Source: Rothia nasisuis
Lineage (GTDB): Bacteria; Actinomycetota; Actinomycetes; Actinomycetales; Micrococcaceae
Length of the DNA: 64,000 nucleotides
Assembly (NCBI RefSeq): GCF_928381405.1
Contig: NZ_CAKMSB010000002.1
Coordinates: 1 to 64,000 of the forward strand
Reading direction: 5' to 3'
Shown here: positions 42,556-51,035 of the stretch, piece after piece
How positions within the stretch are numbered: the stretch's first letter is position 1
How the letters are laid out: every line of letters begins with the position of its first letter
Notes under the pieces: model-generated
Told to the model about the DNA's origin: nothing
Seen by the model: the letters and a program-made list of their open reading frames with translations, nothing else
Databases searched by the model: none
Made by a program: the position numbers and the translations under genes

Positions 42556-45387
42556 ATGGCTACTAGCTACGCTGAACAGTATTTGCGCGCTCAACAGCGC
42601 GTTGCCCACTCAAAGACCGCCCTGCATCAGTTTGAACAGGGGCTGAGCTTTGACCTTGACACCTTCCAGCGGGACGCCTGTGCCGCAGTTGAGCAGGGCA
42701 GAGGAGTGCTGGTCGCCGCCCCCACCGGCGCGGGGAAAACCATTGTGGGGGAGTTCGCTATTCACCTGGCGCTTGCGCAGGGCAAGAAAGCCTTCTACAC
42801 CACACCCATCAAAGCCCTAAGCAACCAAAAGTACAACGATTTGGTTGCAGTCTACGGCGAGGACGCTGTGGGACTGCTGACCGGTGATACCTCCATCAAC
42901 TCCGAAGCCCCCGTGGTCGTCATGACTACCGAGGTGTTGCGTAACATGCTCTACGCTGATTCAGCCACTCTAGACAACCTGGGTTTTGTCATCATGGACG
43001 AGGTGCATTACTTGGCCGACCGCTCTCGTGGTGCGGTCTGGGAGGAGTGCATCATCCACCTGCCTGAATCCATCGTGGTTGTGGCACTCTCAGCAACGAT
43101 TTCAAACGCCGAAGAGTTCGGTGCCTGGCTCGACGCTGTGCGAGGGTCGACCGATATTGTTGTGTCAGAACACCGCCCGGTACCCCTGTGGCAGCATGTG
43201 CTGGTTGGTAACCAGCTTATGGACCTTTTTGCCGGTGATACGACGGTCGAGGACGCGGCTGCGGCCACCGATATGCCCGAGGTCAACCCTGAGCTGATGA
43301 GGGTAGGCCGCCGCCCCCGACCCTCACGCGGTAAGTCCTTCTCACGGCTGGGAAAAGGGAAGAGAGGCAGAGGAGGGAGTGGCTCCCGCCCCTTGGGGTA
43401 CGACCGGGAGTGGGACGCGCCCAGAGAAACCGTTCCTGCACGGCCACAGCGCATCAGCCGCCCCGAGATGATTCGAACCCTCGATAGGGCCGGGTTGCTT
43501 CCTGGCATCTGCTTCATCTTCTCCCGCATTGGCTGCGACGCGGCCGTATCTCAGTGCATTAGTGCAGATATTCGCCTGACCACCGAGGCTGAAGCCCAAA
43601 CCATCCGGGCCTACATAGCCGAGGCCACAGCGTCCCTAGACACCACCGACTTGGCAGTGCTGGGATTCTACGAGTGGCGAGAGGGGCTGATGCGCGGTGT
43701 AGCTGCCCACCATGCTGGCCTGCTACCGGTTTTTAAAGAAGTTGTGGAGGCTCTTTTCTCTGAGGGCCTAGTCCGCATGGTTTTTGCTACCGAAACCCTA
43801 GCACTGGGCATTAATATGCCCGCCCGATCCGTGGTGCTCGAAAAGCTCACCAAGTTTAACGGTGAAACCCACGTAGAAATCACGCCGGGGGAGTATACGC
43901 AATTGACAGGCCGTGCAGGGCGCCGCGGAATTGACGTTGAGGGGCACGCCGTAGTCATGTGGCGCCCCGGTCTTGAGCCGCAACAGGTTGCCGGGCTGGC
44001 CTCAAAGCGAACCTACCCGCTAAACTCCTCTTTCAAGCCAACCTATAATATGAGCGCTAACCTTATCGCCCAGTTCGGCACTGAGCGCACCAAGAAAATT
44101 CTTGAAAGCTCTTTCGCCCAGTTTCAGGCAGATAAGTCGGTGGTAGGTATCGCCTCGCGGGTACGTAAAAATGAAAGGGCGTTAGCAGGGTTTGAGGAGG
44201 CTATGACCTGCCACCTAGGCGACTTTACCGAATATGCCAGGCTACGGCGCGACATAACGGATTTAGAGAAAAAAGCCGAGAAAGGCAGAAACCGGTTGCG
44301 GCAGAGCCAGGCGGTAGCGTCCGTCCTTGATCTGTTACCCGGCGACGTCATTGAAATTCCTCGTGGCCGTAACGCTGGTACCGCTGTGGTACTGGCTCGT
44401 GCTGAATCTTTAGATGACCCCCGCCCTTCTATCTTGACTCAGGCGGCCCAACTCCGCCGCCTAGACCCACGCTATTTGGACGGGCCGGTGCTACCTATTT
44501 CTAAGATTAAGGTGCCAAAGAAATTCACCGGCAGAACCCCCAAAGATCGACGAGATATGGCCTCGCGCATGCGTGAAGCCCTCTACCAGGGGCTACCTGC
44601 GCGCGAGGGATCGCAAAAAAAGTACTTCAACCAGCGCGAAAACAGCGACGAAGTGAAGATTGATGAACTGCGTAAGGCCCTGCGTAACCACCCCTGCCAC
44701 GGGTGCTCTGACCGGGAACTGCACGCGCGATGGGCTGAGCGCTGGTACCGTCTTTCACGCGAGACAGACGGGCTGAGACGCCAGATTGAGCGCCGTACCA
44801 ACACCATCGCTCAGGTCTTTGAACGTATCACCCAGCTACTGGCATCCTACGGCTACGTTGAGACGGTTGAAAATCGCCGCGTACTGACTGCCCGTGGGGC
44901 CTCGTTGCGCCGGATTTACGGTGAAAAGGATTTGCTGATCTCCCTGTGCCTGGAGGACGGCTTCCTCAACGGGCTTGACCCGGCTGCTACCGCTGCCGTT
45001 GTATCGGCGCTTATCTATGAGGCGAAACGGGACGAGCTGGGTCTGCTATCCCGCTACCCCAACAGGGGTGTTGAACAGGCGCTGTTAACCGCGCTCAACC
45101 ACTGGTCCAATCTCAATGACGCCGAGAAACTGTACCACCTGCCACTCACCGGTTCACTCGATTTTGGTATGGTCTGGCCCACCTACAAGTGGGCCAGAGG
45201 TAAAACCCTGGGGCAGGCGATTGACGGTACCGACCTAGCCGCCGGCGACTTTGTACGCTGGATCAAACAGGTAATCGACTCTCTCGACCAAATTGCACAC
45301 GTAGCCTCGTCCCATCCGCAACTGCGTACCCAGTGCGAGGCCGCTATTAACCTGTTACGCCGTGGGGTTGTAGCTACCCAGCTTTAA
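42556..45387 (+). CDS. helY: Ski2-like DEAD/DEAH-box RNA helicase HelY
   Basis: A 943-residue superfamily 2 helicase: motif I APTGAGKT, motif II DEVH (MDEVHY), motif III SATISNAEEFG, motif VI QLTGRAGRRGID. The C-terminal half matches the Ski2/Mtr4-like extension with a Cys pair (CHGCSD). HelY is conserved in actinobacteria next to tatAC. ATG 42556 is chosen because TAAGAT (42543-42548) lies 7 nt upstream, suggesting a leaderless mRNA; ATG 42547 is the alternative. Confidence 0.92.
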   Translation: MATSYAEQYLRAQQRVAHSKTALHQFEQGLSFDLDTFQRDACAAVEQGRGVLVAAPTGAGKTIVGEFAIHLALAQGKKAFYTTPIKALSNQKYNDLVAVYGEDAVGLLTGDTSINSEAPVVVMTTEVLRNMLYADSATLDNLGFVIMDEVHYLADRSRGAVWEECIIHLPESIVVVALSATISNAEEFGAWLDAVRGSTDIVVSEHRPVPLWQHVLVGNQLMDLFAGDTTVEDAAAATDMPEVNPELMRVGRRPRPSRGKSFSRLGKGKRGRGGSGSRPLGYDREWDAPRETVPARPQRISRPEMIRTLDRAGLLPGICFIFSRIGCDAAVSQCISADIRLTTEAEAQTIRAYIAEATASLDTTDLAVLGFYEWREGLMRGVAAHHAGLLPVFKEVVEALFSEGLVRMVFATETLALGINMPARSVVLEKLTKFNGETHVEITPGEYTQLTGRAGRRGIDVEGHAVVMWRPGLEPQQVAGLASKRTYPLNSSFKPTYNMSANLIAQFGTERTKKILESSFAQFQADKSVVGIASRVRKNERALAGFEEAMTCHLGDFTEYARLRRDITDLEKKAEKGRNRLRQSQAVASVLDLLPGDVIEIPRGRNAGTAVVLARAESLDDPRPSILTQAAQLRRLDPRYLDGPVLPISKIKVPKKFTGRTPKDRRDMASRMREALYQGLPAREGSQKKYFNQRENSDEVKIDELRKALRNHPCHGCSDRELHARWAERWYRLSRETDGLRRQIERRTNTIAQVFERITQLLASYGYVETVENRRVLTARGASLRRIYGEKDLLISLCLEDGFLNGLDPAATAAVVSALIYEAKRDELGLLSRYPNRGVEQALLTALNHWSNLNDAEKLYHLPLTGSLDFGMVWPTYKWARGKTLGQAIDGTDLAAGDFVRWIKQVIDSLDQIAHVASSHPQLRTQCEAAINLLRRGVVATQL

Positions 45388-45419
45388 ATTCTTATCGTGT
45401 TTGAGAAAGGAATGCCCTC

Positions 45420-46472
45420 TTGCCCGCCCACGTTTTCTTTGATGGTTCTGTATACAGCCCCGCTGATTCTTTTGCCACGGCCCTCGTGATTGACGGTGGC
45501 CTGGTGGAGTGGATTGGCCAGGACGCCGGTGCTCGCTCCATCATTGACCCCACCATGAGCTCAACCGAGCTTGCCGGTCAACTCGTGACTCCCAGCTTCG
45601 CGCTGGGTGCGGTGGCTGTTGCTCACAAGGACGCCCCGGCCCTCCTGAGTCGGCTACAGGGGAGGGGGTATAGCGTAGCTAACCTTTTTTTGACCGACCT
45701 GACAGAGGGGCCTACTGAGTATGAGGGAGTTGAGCCCCGCTTCTATGTACCTGCTGGTCGAGTTGAACTTTCTGTTGCTGAGAGCATGCTGGGGGGCTCA
45801 CTTGCCGGTGTTTATGTGAATGATCCCGCCCAGCTGACCGACGCCCTTTTAGGGGAGCTTGGCGCAGGGCGACTTAACCTTTCGATTATTCCTGCAGATC
45901 AGCAGGCCGCAGAGGCCGCCCTGCAACGCCTCAAAGAACTTGAGCCGCTCACGCGCGTCCGCATTAGCCCTCGCCTTGACGGGCTCAAGGGCCTTAACGA
46001 AAGTAACCTGACCACGGCAATCAACCTGCAAGTATCACTAGGTTTCTCATCCGACTACACAGACTCAGGCCAGGCCTACGGGCAGGCGCTGGCGGCAGGG
46101 GCCTCCGTCATGCTCGGCTCAGACCCGATGAGCACAGAGCCGACCCATCTGGGGTGGGAGCTCATCAATGCCGCTGTCAATGCACCTGAACAGCTTGCGG
46201 TGTCAGCTCGCGGGGCCTTTCAGTCTATGACTCGTGCCGTCTATCGGGCTGGGGGAGTCGCTAACCCTCTGGCCGGTCAGCTTGTGCCTGGAGCTCCTGC
46301 GCACCTGGCCATCTGGTCTATCACTGAGCTTATGGTGCAAACGCCTGATTCGCGTATCTCTGCCTGGAGTACCGACCCGCGTGCTCGAACTCCGCTTCTA
46401 CCCGTCCTGTCAAGTGATGTGCCTCGGCCACAGCTTACTGCCCTCTATCGGAGCGGCTCTACCCTCAGATGA
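45420..46472 (+). CDS. Amidohydrolase-like protein lacking metal ligands
   Basis: A 350-residue protein with amidohydrolase (YtcJ/imidazolonepropionase-like) features: an N-terminal beta region (VIDGGLVEWIG), QLVTPSFALGAVAVAH where active members have PGFVDxHxH, GASVMLGSDPMS near the C-terminus and a LVPGAPAHLAIW end. The HxH ligand pair is absent, so metal catalysis is doubtful. TTG 45420 is the start, 8 nt after AAAGGA. A gene like it between helY and ppm seems common in relatives. Function unknown. Confidence 0.7.
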   Translation: MPAHVFFDGSVYSPADSFATALVIDGGLVEWIGQDAGARSIIDPTMSSTELAGQLVTPSFALGAVAVAHKDAPALLSRLQGRGYSVANLFLTDLTEGPTEYEGVEPRFYVPAGRVELSVAESMLGGSLAGVYVNDPAQLTDALLGELGAGRLNLSIIPADQQAAEAALQRLKELEPLTRVRISPRLDGLKGLNESNLTTAINLQVSLGFSSDYTDSGQAYGQALAAGASVMLGSDPMSTEPTHLGWELINAAVNAPEQLAVSARGAFQSMTRAVYRAGGVANPLAGQLVPGAPAHLAIWSITELMVQTPDSRISAWSTDPRARTPLLPVLSSDVPRPQLTALYRSGSTLR

Positions 46473-46582
46473 CTCACCGCTGTGGCTGCGGGCAAGAGCG
46501 GGCGCCGCGCCACTACTACCTATATAATGAGACTTTGGTTTAAAAAGCCATCAGACCAGATGGTCCATCTCAAGGAGACTAC

Positions 46583-47317
46583 ATGCGAGTACTAACCGTG
46601 ATTCCTACCTACAATGAGAAACAGAACCTTCCCATCGTAGTAGAGCGCCTCAGAGCAGCGGTTCCGGAGTGCGACATTCTGGTCGTTGATGACAACAGCC
46701 CCGACGGTACCGGCGAACTTGCCGATAGCCTGGCTCAGGTTGACTCTCACATTAACGTTCTGCACCGTACCGTCAAAGACGGGCTGGGGGGTGCCTACCT
46801 GGCAGGGTTCGCATGGGGTCTAGACGCCGACTATGACGTGCTCGTCGAAATGGACGCTGATTGCTCACACCAGCCTGAGCAACTGCCCCTTCTGCTCCAG
46901 GCCATAGCGCAGGGAGCTGATTTAGCTATCGGTTCACGATACGTGCCCGGGGGGAAGACTAAGAACTGGCCTATCCACCGCCAGGTTCTCTCTCGCGGCG
47001 CCAACCTGTATACCCGCCTTATTCTAGGAACCGCGGTCAAGGACATCACTGCAGGCTATCGTGCCTTCCGGCGCGAAGCACTTTTGCAGCTAGACCTTGA
47101 GGGTATCGATTCAAAAGGCTATGTCTTTCAGGTCGATTTAGCCTGGCGTTCGGAGCAGGCGGGTCTCAACATCGTAGAAGTTCCCATCACCTTTGTTGAA
47201 CGTGAAATTGGTAGCTCTAAGATGGACGGCAATATTATTGTGGATTCCATGACCAAGGTAACCCGATGGGGTCTCACATCCCGCCTGACCAAACTTAAGA
47301 AATCTATCAAACGGTAA
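46583..47317 (+). CDS. Polyprenol-phosphate mannosyltransferase (Ppm/DPM1 family GT2)
   Basis: A 244-residue GT-A glycosyltransferase: [24 protein letters not shown], and the DxD-type [11 protein letters not shown]. It has no C-terminal membrane domain and matches the catalytic part of polyprenol monophosphomannose synthase, which makes the mannose donor for lipoglycans and protein O-mannosylation at the membrane. AAGGAG 8 nt before the ATG. TATAAT at 46523-46528 may be its -10 box. The Lnt-like partner domain of mycobacterial Ppm1 is not encoded here. Confidence 0.88.
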   Translation: MRVLTVIPTYNEKQNLPIVVERLRAAVPECDILVVDDNSPDGTGELADSLAQVDSHINVLHRTVKDGLGGAYLAGFAWGLDADYDVLVEMDADCSHQPEQLPLLLQAIAQGADLAIGSRYVPGGKTKNWPIHRQVLSRGANLYTRLILGTAVKDITAGYRAFRREALLQLDLEGIDSKGYVFQVDLAWRSEQAGLNIVEVPITFVEREIGSSKMDGNIIVDSMTKVTRWGLTSRLTKLKKSIKR

Positions 47318-47460
47318 GGGCCTACGTGACATGCTCTTATGGTTGGAAGTATGTTGTATGTACGGAGCTAGTTCAAGGTAGCGGCTACTCGGCAGGGTAC
47401 GCTGGGTTTAGTTGAAGCATGAGCTAGTGTGCGCCCTGAACATCAACTTTAGGACACCCT

Positions 47461-48258
47461 ATGATAGAGCTGAAACACCTCACTAAAAGTCGGCTTTCAC
47501 CGCTTGTCAAAGCGCATAACCCCCTGATTCCATCAAAACAAGCTGACTATTACCATAACCCTAATCCGCGTCGTGAACGTAGCGGAGCGTTTGAGGTGGT
47601 TCGTGATACGGGGCCGCTACCAGGTAGCACACCGACGAGCACCAGCATATTTCTCTTTGTTATTCTCATCATGCTGGGCTTAGCGGGGGTTTTTGCAAGT
47701 GCAGTGCTCTTCTGGGTTAGTTCTCTGCTGAATAGGTTAATTCTTGCTGCACCGATTATTGGCTTGGCCGCCATCATCCTCATAGCCTTGCCCCTGTATT
47801 TTCGTTCCAGAGGAAAGCGTGAAGGGGAGCGCATTGCAACGGCGTGGAAGAACGGCTGGATTGAATATTATCCAGCCCTCATTGGTCAGATATATCTGAC
47901 CCGCGTAGATAGAAGTCATACTTCAAAGATCGAAAACTCGAAAACTTACTATTATTACAAGGCTCCTCTATTGCTGTTGCTACCTGATGGTTCAACGCGG
48001 CCGGTGCATAGCTACGAATTCGAGCTAAAGGCTACGCCGACCTGGTATTCATTCCGTAAGTTTAATGTGGTTGACAGTGCTGAGGAAGCAACCGTTAGTT
48101 TGTATGACCATGAGAATAATGGCTGGATGGTAGTAGGAGTCAACGTTCACAAAGATACTAATCGGGCGGAGCTATATACTGAGCTTATCCCGGCACAAGA
48201 GCAGGCACTCCTGAACTTTGCTGAGCAACAGTGGGTTCCCAAAAAATGGTATCAGTGA
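47461..48258 (+). CDS. Two-helix membrane protein of unknown function
   Basis: A 265-residue protein with a polar N-terminus, two membrane helices (about 62-88 and 92-114), then a soluble basic domain rich in Tyr (SKTYYYYKAPLLLLLPDGS). It resembles DUF3592-type proteins only loosely, and I do not assign a family. The gene is AT-richer than its neighbours. It stands alone, followed by two strong hairpins. Confidence 0.6.
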   Translation: MIELKHLTKSRLSPLVKAHNPLIPSKQADYYHNPNPRRERSGAFEVVRDTGPLPGSTPTSTSIFLFVILIMLGLAGVFASAVLFWVSSLLNRLILAAPIIGLAAIILIALPLYFRSRGKREGERIATAWKNGWIEYYPALIGQIYLTRVDRSHTSKIENSKTYYYYKAPLLLLLPDGSTRPVHSYEFELKATPTWYSFRKFNVVDSAEEATVSLYDHENNGWMVVGVNVHKDTNRAELYTELIPAQEQALLNFAEQQWVPKKWYQ

Positions 48259-48260
48259 AT

Positions 48261-48293
48261 TTCCACGGTGGGTCCGCAGGCCCCACCGTGGAA
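48261..48293 (+). terminator. First hairpin after the membrane protein gene
   Basis: A perfect 12-bp stem (48261-48272 with 48282-48293), starting two bases after the stop codon. Confidence 0.75.
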
Positions 48294-48318
48294 GAAAAAT
48301 CTAAATGAATTCCACAAA

Positions 48319-48355
48319 GAGCCTCACTGGGCTGTTCCAGTGAGGCTCCTGTTTT
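48319..48355. terminator. Second hairpin, bidirectional terminator with rbpA
   Basis: A perfect 12-bp stem (48319-48330 with 48337-48348), loop GCTGTT, followed by CTGTTTT. It lies between convergent genes. Confidence 0.85.
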
Positions 48356-48363
48356 GAATAAGC
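48352..48363. repeat. TTTTGAATAAGC, lone copy of the 40.7-kb element end
   Basis: These 12 bases match the inverted-repeat end at 40782-40793 exactly, here directly after a terminator. No partner repeat is seen nearby. Confidence 0.55.
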
Positions 48364-48375
48364 ATCATTTATTTT

Positions 48376-48714
48376 TTAAAGGGCGTGACGCTCACGGTAA
48401 ATTTCTAGGCGCTGCTGCAGGGTTTGTTCGAGCTCTTCAACGCTACGGCGCTCTAACAGCATGTCCCAGTGGGTTCGAACGGGCTTATCGGTGTTCTCCT
48501 CAACCTTGCCTTGACCAGAGACCAGGGATGCCTCCTTGCCGGATTTTGCAGTCCAGGTTGCGGGAATCTCAGCCTCCTGAGCAAACGTTACGAAGACTCG
48601 TTCGCCGTCCTCGGTGCGGTATTCCACACGCTGACGGGGAGCCGGCTCCACCCCCGATTCGGTTTCCATAGACTGTGAACCTAGGCGCATACCGCGCAGG
48701 CTACGATCGCTCAT
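48376..48714 (-). CDS. rbpA: RNA polymerase-binding protein RbpA
   Basis: A 112-residue RbpA: N-terminal tail SDRSLRGMRLGSQSMETE, a core beta domain (RVEYRTEDGERVFVTFAQEAEIPATW) split across about 30-55, a basic linker, and the sigma-binding helix KPVRTHWDMLLERRSVEELE. It stabilises open complexes of the primary sigma factor. Many RbpA cores have Cys zinc ligands; this one has no cysteine. The start ATG 48714 follows GGAGG by 5 nt. Confidence 0.93.
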   Translation of the reverse strand: MSDRSLRGMRLGSQSMETESGVEPAPRQRVEYRTEDGERVFVTFAQEAEIPATWTAKSGKEASLVSGQGKVEENTDKPVRTHWDMLLERRSVEELEQTLQQRLEIYRERHAL

Positions 48715-48793
48715 TTTTCCTCCATACGATGACGATGAGGCTGGTTCAACCTGAGTGGGGCTGAAGCAACCGGCCAAAAAACCATTATAACGG

Positions 48794-48820
48794 CTGTGGC
48801 CCCTACCTTAGGGGCCACAG
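48794..48820 (-). terminator. Terminator of the SPFH gene
   Basis: A perfect 12-bp stem (48794-48805 with 48809-48820) and 3-nt loop; on the minus strand it follows the SPFH stop codon at 48839. Confidence 0.75.
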
Positions 48821-48838
48821 AATGCGCTAAACGAGAAT

Positions 48839-49927
48839 TTAGGGTTGAAGAGGCCCGTTCTCATCCGGAATTTCAACGCCGCTATCGAGCTTATCCAGAT
48901 TGGGGTTGAGGTCTTCAGCTGTTACCTTGACTACGGGAGTGTCAACCAGCGGGGAGGCCGGGGGAGTGGCCGCGTCCTGTTCATCCTCCTCATCTCCCAT
49001 ATCAGGGGCAGCGTTTGCTGGCGTAAATGCGTTGCCTATACCGCGCAATGCGTCACCCAGCTCCGTGGGAATGAACCAGAGCTTATTGGCATCTCCCTCG
49101 GCCAGCTTGGGAAGAGTTTGTAGGTACTGGTAAGTGAGCAATTTTTGGCTGGGATTCGAAGAATGAATGGCGCGGAAAACTTTCTGAATAGCCTGGGCTT
49201 CGCCGTCTGCACGGAGAATAGCTGCCTTAGCGTCACCTTCAGCGGTGAGAATCTGAGACTGCTTTTCACCCTCAGCACGCAGAATCGCCGCGCGGGAGTC
49301 ACCTTCAGCGGTGAGAATCTGAGACTGCTTCTGACCCTCAGCGGTGAGGATGGCTGCGCGGCGGTCACGTTCGGCGCGCATCTGTTTCTCCATTGAGTCC
49401 TGGATGGAGTGAGGGGGCTGAATTTCTTTGATATCTACACGAGATACACGAATTCCCCAGCGGCCGGTGGTGCTATCGAGGACGCCGCGGAGTTCAGTGT
49501 TGATTTGATCGCGGGAGGTCAAGGTTTCTTCGAGGTTTAGGCCACCGACGACGTTACGTAGAGTTGCGCTGGTGAGTTCGTCTACAGCCTGAATGTAATT
49601 GGTGATTTCATAGGTTGCAGCTTTGGGGTCAGTGACCTGAAAGTAGACAACGGTATCAATCCCTACCACCAGATTATCCTCGGTAATGACAGATTGGGCG
49701 GGAAAGGAAACAACCTGTTCACGCAAATCGATGAGGGGCAGGACGCGGTCAATGAAGGGGACTGTGACGTGGAAGCCCGGGTTGAGAGTAGTGTGGTATT
49801 TGCCCAGACGCTCAACAATGCCAGCGCGCGCCTGTGGAATGATTCGAACGGCCCTGAGCAAAATGGCTAGGACAAGCAGAATGAGGGCAATTAAAATAAT
49901 AGTTGTAGTTAAGGTTGAAACATTCAT
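48839..49927 (-). CDS. SPFH/Band 7 (stomatin-like) membrane protein
   Basis: A 362-residue protein: one N-terminal membrane helix (about 7-28), the SPFH domain (PQARAGIVERLGKYHTTLNP to about 190), then five 11-residue repeats (191-245, AAILTAEGQKQ type) forming a coiled coil, and an acidic tail. Stomatin-like proteins form membrane microdomains. It is paired with an NfeD gene 19 bp upstream on the same strand, the conserved SPFH-NfeD pair. The repeats are visible in the DNA as two near-identical 66-bp units. Confidence 0.92.
   Translation of the reverse strand: MNVSTLTTTIILIALILLVLAILLRAVRIIPQARAGIVERLGKYHTTLNPGFHVTVPFIDRVLPLIDLREQVVSFPAQSVITEDNLVVGIDTVVYFQVTDPKAATYEITNYIQAVDELTSATLRNVVGGLNLEETLTSRDQINTELRGVLDSTTGRWGIRVSRVDIKEIQPPHSIQDSMEKQMRAERDRRAAILTAEGQKQSQILTAEGDSRAAILRAEGEKQSQILTAEGDAKAAILRADGEAQAIQKVFRAIHSSNPSQKLLTYQYLQTLPKLAEGDANKLWFIPTELGDALRGIGNAFTPANAAPDMGDEEDEQDAATPPASPLVDTPVVKVTAEDLNPNLDKLDSGVEIPDENGPLQP
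49193..49357 (-). repeat. Five coding 11-residue (33-bp) repeats in the SPFH gene
   Basis: Units run AAILTAEGQKQ, SQILTAEGDSR, AAILRAEGEKQ, SQILTAEGDAK, AAILRADGEAQ. Pairs of units form 66-bp blocks alike at most bases, which could allow copy-number change by slippage or recombination. Confidence 0.85.
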
Positions 49928-49946
49928 GATGGAGCCTTCGGGGGTA

Positions 49947-50417
49947 TTAGGTGTGAGTTTTAGGTGCGCTTAATGGAGCTACATAGGCGGTGGCACCGCG
50001 AATGGCGACAACAGTTGCACGCGTACCCTCTGGGAGCACCGCCTGATCTTGTTCTGGGCGGGTTGTCCAGATATCACCAGCAATACGAGATAACCCTGTG
50101 TCGGCAGTCACTGTTTGTGTAATTAAGGCTTCAGTTCCTATGAGGCCGTCTGAGTTCATGGATATGTTGGGTGAGCTCTGATGAAACTTGCGGATAAGAG
50201 GTGGGCGCAGGCCCAGTAAGAGGGCCAGGCTGATAGCAGCAAAAATAAGAACCTGGCCCACAAAGGAATCTAGAACGGTGGCAGCACCAGCGGTAGAGAG
50301 TGCAGCGCAAGCCATCATAAGAAAGACAAAGTCAAGCATCAGGATTTCGATGAGTGCAAGGATAATCGCAGCCATTAACCAGAAAGCCCAAAGATGCTCG
50401 GTGAACCATTGAATCAT
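49947..50417 (-). CDS. NfeD family protein
   Basis: A 156-residue protein with three or so N-terminal membrane segments (about 8-75) and a C-terminal OB-fold-like beta domain (GLIGTEALITQTVTADTGLS). NfeD proteins partner with SPFH proteins of the adjacent gene in membrane microdomains. The start ATG 50417 follows an AT-rich promoter region. Confidence 0.88.
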   Translation of the reverse strand: MIQWFTEHLWAFWLMAAIILALIEILMLDFVFLMMACAALSTAGAATVLDSFVGQVLIFAAISLALLLGLRPPLIRKFHQSSPNISMNSDGLIGTEALITQTVTADTGLSRIAGDIWTTRPEQDQAVLPEGTRATVVAIRGATAYVAPLSAPKTHT

Positions 50418-50624
50418 GTGAATCTCCGTGTGAAATAGGTACCTCTCATTGTTCCAGGTTGAGGTGATGCTAGTCCAGTGTTTCCACAGTTATCACCCAT
50501 ACTGTAAAGCCGATAATATACATTATGTAAAGTAAAGCTTAAAAAGCTCCCCTCACCTCCTTGCTGCAGAATCAAGGGCTAGTTTTAGCCTGGAACTTTG
50601 TGTAGCGGCACTAGACTGGTATCC

Positions 50625-51008
50625 ATGACTACTTCCACCAAGCGATTTGTCTCTTTACCTCAGCCGATTCGCATGTTGCTTGATGTTGGCCTCGTCCTTG
50701 TGTTTATAGCCATCGGTCTTACGAGCCATCACGAACCTTTAGGGCAAATTTTGCCCACTGCAACGCCCTTTGTGCTGGCACTTGCAGCTGCCCACCTGGG
50801 AGTTTGGGCCGTCGGTTCTCGTAGAGCCCTTCCCCTTTTACTGGAAGGTTTCATGGTCTGGGTAACTACGCTGGTATTAGGTATTGGCCTTCGGCTTTCC
50901 ATGGGCGACACTGCGGCAACAGCTTTTATTGTGGTTTCAGCTCTCACCCTGTTGGTTTTGCTCTGCGGCTGGCGAATAGTTGCTTTGCTGGTAGCCCGTC
51001 GACGCTAG
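50625..51008 (+). CDS. DUF3054 family membrane protein
   Basis: A 127-residue protein with four membrane helices, matching DUF3054: DVGLVLVFIAIGLTSHH, TPFVLALAAAHLGVW and GIGLRLSMGD before the last helices. Function unknown. ATG 50625 is chosen: TAGACT (50612-50617) ends 7 nt upstream and there is no ribosome site, suggesting a leaderless mRNA. Convergent with trpD. Confidence 0.8.
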   Translation: MTTSTKRFVSLPQPIRMLLDVGLVLVFIAIGLTSHHEPLGQILPTATPFVLALAAAHLGVWAVGSRRALPLLLEGFMVWVTTLVLGIGLRLSMGDTAATAFIVVSALTLLVLLCGWRIVALLVARRR

Positions 51009-51035
51009 TGGTAGGTCTACTCGCCTGCAACACTT

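Noticed and set aside
49193-49357. Repeats as a possible CRISPR array
   Set aside because: They are in frame within the SPFH gene, have no spacers, and encode an 11-residue coiled-coil period.
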